Shown here: positions 12,090 to 64,000 of the stretch, piece by piece
Layout of the letters: each line of letters starts with the position of its first letter
Position numbering within the stretch: position 1 is the stretch's first letter
NCBI GenBank assembly: GCA_036583965.1
Contig: JAZBQD010000001.1
Span: 26,446,597-26,510,596, forward strand
Reading direction: 5' to 3'
Origin: Prunella strophiata
Lineage: Eukaryota > Chordata > Aves > Passeriformes > Prunellidae
DNA length: 64,000 nucleotides
Made by a program: the position numbers and the translations under genes
The notes under the pieces: generated by a model
The model's database searches: none
Told to the model about the DNA's origin: nothing
The model's input: only the letters and a program-made list of their open reading frames with translations

Positions 12090-12421
12090 CTCCTGTTATA
12101 TATTATGTCATTTACACCCAATTTCCAATCTCCCTGACAATTTTTTCTTTTTTCTGATATGTGTTCTTTACTAACTTCTAGAAGACAGAACTATGCATTT
12201 TTCAGGCAGACATATGATGAAGAAAAAATGTAAAACTACTTGTGCTTAAGAAGCTTGCTGCTGCAGTATGATAAACTGGGAAAAGCATTCCTCTCTTTAC
12301 CTTATCTCTTCAAGTCTTTACAAAGTACCTTAAGTGAGAATAGGTAATCCCTTAGGAGTGAGTGTATGTGTGCAAAGGTTTTGTGGCAGAGGGTGAAATT
12401 TGCATGCAGTAAGGTATGTGC

Positions 12422-12445
12422 AATAATAATAATAATAATAATAAA
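12422..12445. repeat. (AAT)8 microsatellite
   Basis: Eight uninterrupted AAT units. Confidence 0.9.
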
Positions 12446-13737
12446 ATTTCTGTGAGAATGGACACAGACATAAAGTTGTAAGTGCCATGGTGACTTCTCT
12501 GTTCTTATAACTTGTTATAACATGTTGAAGTCTCACCCAGTTTTGCAAAATGACATCATGAATGCTTGCTGTTAAATCTTACAGAGAATTATGTATGCAG
12601 ACAGTATATGAGTTCTGTCAGTGCTTTTGCAGCACTTTGCTTCCAAAATGGTGCTGATGGTGTTAGTGTTCCTTCAGTTGCCCAGGGTTCATTTGGCAGA
12701 TCATTACTTTTGCAACAAAAGACCTTGGGTTTTACCTTGGACCAAATAAATTATTTCTCCAGATGGACAGCTAAACAAATGAGAGACACTTTGGAGTTAA
12801 ATCTGAATTTTACTTCTTCTAAATTAATACCTTATCTTTCATGATATTGCAGCTTTCTAAGTACTAAATAATGAAAACAAAAAGAATAATTTCTTTTCAC
12901 ATTATTGCTCTTTCTATGCAGTTTTAGCAATTTCAGCATTAAGATTATATTATTTCTGGACTAATTTTAAGATGCTTTTGTTCTTTTTTATTTTGAAGGT
13001 GAGCTCTGATTCCCTTTGCTAGCACTGGAGCTGATGGTGTTCAGCATTCAGAAGATTCAACCCTTATTGTGGGAAATTGAGTTGGAAAATTGAATTTCTC
13101 AATTCAAAATTGCATGGAATCTGCTATCTGTTACAAAGCTCTTAAGAGACCATTGGAAGCACAAGATAAATGTTGCCAGTTAGGAAACCAAATTAAAGTG
13201 AGCCCTTTCTCAGTGTTTCACTGTTTGGTTGAAGGCTAATGTCAATATGAACACTTAACCTAACACTTCTAATTATTCAGTCAGCTCCATTACTCGTGGC
13301 AGAAATTTGAGGTAGTGGCTTTTTGTTTTCCACAGCACCTGTGGCTGACACTGTTTGCTGACCCCAGCCCAGCCTGACAGGGTAAAAGGCCACAGCTGTC
13401 CAAACAGAGGGAAAGCAGCTGAGGTTGCCAGGAGCTCTGGAGAGGTCAGTGATTAGCAGCCCCATTTGTTCCCGGGAGCTGGGCCTGGCAGTACAAATGG
13501 TGATGGCTTCAGGTGCAGGGTGGTGTTACCAGTTACAGAGCTGTGAGAGGAGCTGGTCATCCCCACAGCAGCCACTCCACTGCTGGGGCTGTAACTCTGA
13601 AGGGAGCCTCATGCCTAGGCCTGAGCTTTGTACCAGGGCACTGTAGCCAGAAACTTCAGTTTTTGCTGTGAGGCTGAAATGTGTCTGCAATTCATTGGCT
13701 CTTTTTCTGATTAAGTTTGGTTTTATTTTATTAATAG

Positions 13738-13765
13738 ACTTGGATCGTCTGGCTAATAAACAAAC
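13738..13765 (+). other. OGDHL: 5' UTR part of the ATG exon and its 3' splice site
   Basis: A T-rich tract followed by TTAATAG ends at 13737, giving a plausible splice acceptor 28 nt before the ATG. The ATG has A at -3. This implies at least one upstream non-coding exon, as in human OGDHL, where coding begins in exon 2 (recalled, not checked). The upstream exon is not directly identifiable here. Confidence 0.7.
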
Positions 13766-57058
<43,293 letters not shown>

Positions 57059-57159
57059 CTGCAAGGCCCTGACCTGTCTCTGACTGGTAGTCTCTCAAAA
57101 CATTGCATCCAAAAGGAAAATGGGGAGAATACTGGAAATTATGTATTTTTGCTTTACCA

Positions 57160-57165
57160 AATAAA
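57160..57165 (+). terminator. OGDHL: OGDHL polyadenylation signal AATAAA
   Basis: AATAAA lies 102 nt after the stop codon, and a GT/T-rich stretch follows within about 40 nt. This would give a 3' UTR of only about 120 nt. A second AATAAA at 57433-57438 could serve a longer form. Confidence 0.55.
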
Positions 57166-57179
57166 AGGATCCAGCAGCT

Positions 57180-60100
57180 GACTACATTACTCTGTACCTT
57201 GCTCCCCAGTGTTTAAGGAAAAAACAATTCCAGCTTACCTTCCACCATTTTTTGTAACTTGTCTATTTAAATTGGGACCTCTTTGACACAAGAAGCTTCT
57301 CCTATCCCAGGATGCAATGTGTACTTGGTGAGGCTCATATCTCAGTCTGTGGGCACTGTCTAATTACTGTAAGTAAGTAGAGCAGGCATGGAGTGCACCA
57401 TAGTAATACACACGAGTCATTACCACAAGGAAAATAAATTGCTTATTTCTGTCTATATTTCAGAGAAGAGCAATGACACTGAAAAGCAGAGTTGGTAGAT
57501 GACTTTGGTGGAGAAATGTACCAGCTATGTTTGTTGGAAGGAGATGGTGAGGTAACCTGGAGATGTGAGGAGGAGGCTGGAAACAGGGAGTCTCATTACA
57601 AAGTTGTTCAACTGGGGATAAGAGTAAGTAGTGTGAACCATATAGATATGAGGTCAAGAAGGGCAGAAGTAAAAGGGACCAAGAAAAGGTTGTCTGGGGA
57701 TACTTGAAGAGGGAAGAAGGGTACATGAGACGACAGCTGCCAGAGCAGTGGGTGATCACCAGGAGAATTCAGCATCAAATGACTTCAAAAGAGGTGCTCC
57801 CACTCCCTGGCTTTCCTATGATATTCCTTTGATGCTGTGTGATATTAGGGAACTGTGGGGTCCTGTGAACATCCTTGTTTTGGATGAACAGTCTTTCCCT
57901 CACCATACTACTAAGATATGCTTTTCCTTGACCACTACAAGATGGTGTTTGGATGAGAAATCTGTTTTTGCAACAAGCAGTTGGTTTTCTGCTTTGTCCA
58001 GAGCTATTCTCTACCTCACATCTCCTTGCTGATACTAATTCAGCTCTGAAGTGGCTATTCCTGATTTACTTACACTTTTTTTTTTGAGGAAGGTGGGCAA
58101 GCAACAGCTGCTGATTTACCAAAGGCAGATGCTGTGGTTTTGCACAAGTAGTAATTGATTTTTTTGGTCCCTTACGTTTATCTGTCAATTAGGATCTCAA
58201 CTGTCATGTACTTTGAGTATGGGCATAAAAATGAACCACCTCAAGAGCTGCTCTGTTCCAGGGGGCTAATGTGCAGCAAGTGCTGGAGGGGAGAGAGCAG
58301 CAGGGACTGTTTTTCTTGCTGGGAAGTAGTGCTTGGCTCTGGGGAGGCACTGCATGGCAGGGTGGTCTGAGAACCATTGCTTGTGCTTCCTCCATAGTGC
58401 TAGAAAGCAGGTGAGCCCAGCTTTCCTCTCTCCCCTTGACACAAGAACTAGTATTGTCAGAAGTCCTGTTCCCTCTGCCCCAGGAGAGCTTGGCTCTGAG
58501 TGGATCTCTGTGGCTGCAGGTTTCTGCAGCACTAACCTATGAGTGGCAGGAGGCTTTCTGCTGGCACAGGGACTGGTGAGGTGAGCAGTGTCAGTGGGGT
58601 GCAGAGGGATGACCATGCCCGTGCTGGGGCAGGGAGCTGGAAGCAGCTGCACAAAGGCCCTGTGCCCCAGCAGTGCCCTGAGGGTCACACTGGATGTCCT
58701 GAGCAGCTGCCTGGAGACAGCAGAACAAGTGACTGGAAAACACAGAGATGAGGCTTCATCCCATCTCCACCTCCCTGTCCTGAGCATGCTCCTTGGATGT
58801 GCTTTTGCTAGTGGGAGTACTTTGCCCTGCTGCTGCTGTATGGACTGTGACATAATGAAGCATGGCAGTTTATGTCTGATTCAAAGAGTCGGGTGATGCT
58901 GGAAAGCTTCTTGTCTCATCAAAATAAAAAGCTGTAATTAAAAATTGTGATCAGGTACTACATACCCAGGCAGGTTTCCAAAAAGGCCTAGTGTGCCTTG
59001 TACTGTCCTTTTATTTGGCTTGGATACACCGTGATGGTGAAGAAACAAACCTTCTGTCAGAGCAAAGAATTGATGTGATAAGGTACTTACCATGGAATCC
59101 AGAACTGAACTTAGTCTAATGTTTGTGGAACTCTGTAGCATCCTTTTAAATCAGGCTGGTTGCCCTGGGCTTTTTCTCTCAGTGAAGCATTTAAGCTAAT
59201 TCAGTCTTTTGAAAACCTAATGAACTTGGAAAGTACTGCAGTTGACAGCCACAAATGTTGTTTCCTATCACTTTATATAGCTCAAAACATTAAGCTGATA
59301 GACAGTAACCATCACCCAAAGTATTTTAATGCTTTTATGAATGCTTGTTTCTGTAGCAAGAATTGAGTGCAGCTAAATATTGCTGGCTCTGTTTATTGTA
59401 TTCTCAGTTTGCATAAGGCAGTCAGCGCTGCATGAAATATGACAAATGCACTTTTGCCACAGTATATGCAGAGGTAGAAAACAAAATTAACATAGAAATA
59501 CTAAGGGTAAATGACAGATTTTCATTCTCATTGTGTATCATAGATTGTGGCATAATAGTTGCATAAAAATTCCATCAAAGATGCAAAAAAACCCAATAAA
59601 ATAAAAGTACACAAGAAGAAAATTCTCTGTTATGGCTGTTCTTTGTGACAATTTTTCCTTTGAGTGGGGACATTAACATCACATTTGTAAGAGTGTTAGG
59701 ACAGCTCATTTTTCTGTTTTCTATTTGTTTCCTCAATGTTGGCTTAATTAAACATAGAAGCAGTGAGGTAGACAGCATTTGGACTAGCAAAAGGTAATTC
59801 AAAACCATTGAGTCAAAATTGACAATAATTTGAGGTTATATTAGAACATTTTGTTTTATTATTTGCTAATTATTTGAAATAACACATTAATGCATTTTTA
59901 TTTCAAGGAGAGTTTTTAAAATACTGGAACTAGACTGGAATTAGCATATGTTATTTCTAAACATTGTAAATAATTTTTCTAAACATGTTGTGTCTTCAGC
60001 TTTGAGATGGTAGATGATTGAAAGATTGATCTTTGGATAATGTTTGACAAGGACTGAAGTATTATATAAACCTCTAGTGAAAAAAGTTGGCACAGAAATT

Positions 60101-63100
60101 CAAATGACAGCTTTGCAATTTGGAAGAAACAACAAATGTGAGAGTGAGGTGACTACATCTACTTGGGGACATACCATGCTGTGCATGTCCCCAGCAGCAG
60201 GACTTGCTAAGATAATCAGCTTCTGTCACTGTTCTTCATTCCTGACAGACAGCAGGAGTGTGCTTGATGGAAACCTTTGCTCTGCCCATGGTACAGTCAG
60301 AGTCTGTGCTAGAGCAGAGGAGGAACCTGTTCTCCAGAAGAGAAGCCATTCTGTTTGTTCCAGGAGGCAAAAATTAATGTATGAGACTAGACAAAAGCCA
60401 GGAATGTGTGTGCATTGTTTGAACTGAGTAGATGAAAGTGTTTGCCTTGGGTGATGTTGTCTGTTTCTTTGCTTTGTTTTGTTTTAAGTATCCCTTGCTA
60501 GACTCTCTGCTGTTCCAAGAGCTCTGGGTAGCTCTTACCTGGGTGCACAACCAGCAGATGTGCTGCCTCTGATACAGAGCTGGCATACCCACTGCTGCTA
60601 AGAATAACAACAAAATGAAACCTTGGGAACCTCTACTCTGTGCTTTCACATATGCATATGTGTGTATTTCTATGTATGTGTATATATGTGTGTGTGTGTA
60701 TGTCTCTTCTTTTAATTGCTGTTGGCATGGATGTCATTGAACATTGTTAAAAACATGAAACAGAGGCACACTCACTACTCACATAAAGCCAGAATGGCTT
60801 TGTAAAGTTAGATTTGTAAAGTTAACAAGTCTGGTCAAAGATGGAAGAAAAGAGTCCAGTTTTGTCTTTTATATTGGTTCAGTGAATTCAGGATGTTTTG
60901 ATTTCCAGGCAGCTCCTGGGGTTGGTGCTGGGCCCTGGGATGTGATGAGGGGTGTCGGGGCCCCTGCCAGGCTGACGAGCAGCCCAGTGCAGGTGGGGAT
61001 GATGAAAGGGACTGGCCTGTGAGCTGTGGGGCTCAGAGCCCAGCTGGCCATCTCTCTCCAATTTGCTGTCCTGCCCTAAGTACCTCAAGCAGTTTCCCTT
61101 GTTCTCCCAGATAATTAACTTCTCCTGTGCCTGTGAGGGCCCTGTGTGGTGCTGCCGCCATTTCCGCAGTAAGAAGGAGTCATGGAGTCAAGGTGAGGGG
61201 AACAAAACAGGGCATGGCTGCTGGGAAAGGCTCAGGAGGGAGAAGTGGCCTAAAGCTCCCAGGTACTGGACTTTGTATGGGCAGGTAAGAGACTGGGAAC
61301 AGGGTGGGGAGGTGTTGTCCTTGCCCTGGGGTGAAGGGAACCCTGAATTATTGTCAGGCCTGCAGTGACGTACATGGCGTGCCTGTGGATCTCTGAGGGG
61401 AGCCCGTGGGGAAAGCTGTAAAATGCTGCCCCTTGCAGTGTGAGTGCAGGGAGGCTGGCTTGGGAAAAGCAAGGGCACCTGCCAGTGCTAAAGAAATGCA
61501 TTTTGTTCTTTTTGCAAAAAAATCCTGAACACTTAAAAAAATTAACTCTCCTTTCCTGGGGAGAACTCTAGAATAACCTGGATTTTTCCAGGCTGCAGCC
61601 TGTCATCCCCAGGTGAGACCTGCTGAGATGGACAGACACTGAACCTCTACTTCTCCCTCTTTCCATGTCCTGTGGGCAAAATTGCAGGTTTTGGAGATTT
61701 TGTCAGTACCTGTCACACAACTTTTCTGTGCTGATGATCATTTAAGACACCAAAAAACCCTTGCAGATGTGGGTAATTTTGCATATATCTTTCTGCCCTT
61801 GCTCCTAAATAGTAAAGGTTACTGAGTAGAGTAACTACAATATGGCATTCAAGATTCCTATTAGGTCTGATAAAATTTTTTTTTTCTTTTTTTTCTTTTT
61901 TTGTTGTTGTCTCTGCTCCTTTTGACTGCTGAGTAGTTCTGCAAAGTCCAAATGTGTAGCAATAGAAGTTTTGATTTCATGGACTCTACTGATTAAAAAG
62001 ATAATTGAAGATTTTTCTTAATGTTTATACAGAATGAGGACAGAGATTAAGTGAGTACATTTTCCTAATCATTGGTGTAAGATATCAAGGAACAGCATGC
62101 AGTCTAAAATAGAAATTCAGCATACTTGCTGGAAGGAAACAGATTCATGTTTTTTCTTTTCTAATTTGTGCTTTTTAACATTGAAACCACTTCTGGTTTT
62201 AGATACCTCTTAACAGTTACTTCAGTTTTTTTAATGCCTTTATTTAAAATGTTGCCTATTATCCAAAAGGAATAAAAGAACAAAAGGAGTAATTATTCAG
62301 GAAAAAATAATATTTTAGACAATTATTAGCTTTGATTGAAAATGTTTCACGGATTTCCTCAAACTTTTCAATTATTAATAAGTGCACCAGGCAGTTCCTT
62401 TGTGATACTTGAGTGATTCAGTCATTAATGGCAAATGGAAATCTAATTTGTTTAGGGGGAAAACAGTTGTAGTCATCACTAAAGATGCTGTGTGAAACCC
62501 TGCATTATAATTTCAGAAATCTTCACTTCCTTGCTCAATAGGCCACAAATTCACTGATACTCTTACAGAAAGAGCCCACAGACACTTTCTGCCCGTGTCA
62601 CACACAGCCAATGTGAGATTCCCTCCACTTCAGGACAGGGTGCATTCAGCCTGCCACAAGAGCAGGGGGTCTGTGTGAGAGCTCAGCTTGGCTCTCAGTT
62701 ATTTTCCTTGGGTGGGCAGTAGATTATCCCTGTAACAGGTTTGTTTTAGTACTGGTTGAAGTGACTGCATTTCATTGGAATTCCAGCTGCAGTGGAATAA
62801 CAGCTGTCTGCACACAGACTTGTTTGAAGGGCAGTTTGATGTTTAGTGCTCTCACAGAACTCCCTGTGCAGCTGTGATGCTGCCTGGGCAGAAGGAAAAA
62901 GTGCAGATCAGTGCTGGAGGCTGCCTGAAAACCCACCCCTGCCACCCCGTGTCTGGGGCTTGGCTGTGCTACAGAGGGGACCTGGTTCTTGTCTCTGCTG
63001 GCCCAAAGTCACCTTGCCCAGGCTCACAGGTCAGTTCTGCAGTGATGCCCTGGCTGGGTTTGCTAGGGTTCCCACTAAAGCTCCCCTATCTGGAGTGAGG

Positions 63101-64000
63101 CAGTTCCACAGCAGAGGCTGGGAAGTAGATGTGAGCAGCCTCTGTGTGCTGGCTAAGACTTTGCAAGGGTAAAGTTAATAAGTAAAAGCTAAAAGACATA
63201 TGAAGGAAGAGTATGTTTCAGATACATCAGAGGAATTATTATACTTCCCCAAATTAGCCTACCTACTTCTGGGGGTAAAATAAAGAGGATAAAATAAAAT
63301 TGTCTACTATAGAATGTGACAAAATGACTGTACATAATTTCCCATTACTAGAAATAAATGTTTAACAAACTGCTCCCAGTAGGCTTGTTAAAGATGAAAT
63401 ATTTATTACTATATGTTAATTACAGGGTTTAAGCAGTACTTAAGTAATTTAAGGGGATTGGCTTCATCTTGCTTTCAATAATTGTATGTGATTAAATCCT
63501 CCTTCATCGGTTGTTCTTTGTGCTACAGCAGTTTGCCCAAACATATCCTTAATTGGTCCATGTTTGCAATGTTGGTTATTTTGTATAGGATGAACAGTGG
63601 ACAGCTTTCTTTGTGAGTTTCACAGCCCAAGCAAAATCAAATTCCATCAACACTGATGTTTTTTGCATGTGGACTGAAACACAATAACTTGTGAAGTCTA
63701 GAAAAATCTTATTACTGTAGGTAAAGTTATATGTTACTCTCAGGATACTAGTCTCTGACACTACAAATCTGTTTTGAAGAAGTCCTTATATACTTTTTAA
63801 GGCAGTAGTATGTGAGACAAATAAATACTTAGCATTAAAGTTTTCCTCTTTCCCCTAAACACCATAAGGTATCTGTAAATATTTTGCACTTTTATATCTT
63901 AAAATACTCATTTGTGCCAACCCATTTGCACAAAATTACATTGAATAAAATTTTTGGCTTATCCTGACTTCAAACTGGTGTTTGCAAAACTGTCATCTTA
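57180..64000. other. Downstream non-coding sequence
   Basis: I recognise no exon, RNA gene or transposon. GC-richer stretches at about 58240-58860, 60880-61480 and 62840-63160 carry overlapping open frames on both strands without domains. The TG-rich simple sequence at 60658-60704 is listed separately. C10orf53, which I recall as the neighbour in human, was looked for only by eye and not found. Confidence 0.55.
60658..60704. repeat. TG/TA-rich simple sequence
   Basis: Imperfect (TG)n and (TA)n tract ending TATATATGTGTGTGTGTGTA. Confidence 0.85.

Larger units (their letters stand above)
10641..13737. other. Non-coding sequence between CpG island and ATG exon; probable 5' intron of OGDHL
   Basis: If the first exon lies in the CpG island, this stretch is the intron before the ATG exon. 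It holds a poly-T run (12071-12089) and an (AAT)n run (12422-12445). No further exon is recognisable. Confidence 0.45.

Noticed and set aside
1..13737. 3' exons of PARG, a neighbour of OGDHL in human
   Set aside because: I looked for its conserved C-terminal sequence by eye among the open frames and saw none. A translated search would be needed to exclude it.
58266..58853. A 195-codon - strand frame downstream of OGDHL
   Set aside because: No recognisable domain; overlapping frames on both strands point to a stop-poor GC-rich stretch rather than a gene. No splice or promoter support.

Overview
This is vertebrate nuclear DNA, almost certainly from a bird and probably a passerine. It is AT-rich and intron-rich. 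It carries fragments resembling the 3' ends of avian CR1 LINEs and a solo LTR of a type common in bird genomes. No prokaryotic features, tRNA, rRNA or CRISPR array were recognised.

The window holds one recognisable protein-coding gene, OGDHL (2-oxoglutarate dehydrogenase-like, the mitochondrial E1o-like subunit), on the + strand. Its coding sequence runs from the ATG at 13766 to the TAA at 57056-57058 in 22 coding exons. All 21 introns between them are GT-AG and every junction keeps the reading frame. The exons add up to 3027 nt, or 1008 residues plus stop, close to the human protein as I recall it (about 1010). OGDHL is preferred over its paralogue OGDH because of paralogue-specific stretches, such as the SNDDSDAYP segment in exon 17 and the C-terminus ending in FEGKTF. 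At least one non-coding first exon must lie upstream, because the ATG exon is preceded by a 3' splice site at 13736-13737.

Layout: 1-8269 is non-coding upstream sequence with a small CpG-rich patch near 1740-1890 and a degraded CR1 piece near 4703-5000. Positions 8270-10640 form a CpG-rich island, the best candidate for the OGDHL promoter and first exon. The island is split by the most striking feature of the window, a 2.03-kb minisatellite (8420-10447) of a 17-bp G-rich unit. Two leading units, one with a 5-bp insertion, are followed by 117 units in which I could find no difference. Positions 10641-13737 are AT-rich and non-coding. OGDHL fills 13738 to about 57180; intron 1 carries a GC-rich patch (15411-15560) and a solo LTR (15734-16286), and CR1 pieces lie in introns 3 and 16. 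A polyadenylation signal sits at 57160-57165. No gene is recognisable from 57180 to 64000.

The array is the main thing to follow up. It is long, essentially perfect, has one CpG (in a CCGG site) and two G-runs per unit, and lies in the likely control region of a metabolic gene. The variant second unit contains a good splice-donor sequence, so the array may have grown from the exon 1/intron 1 boundary.
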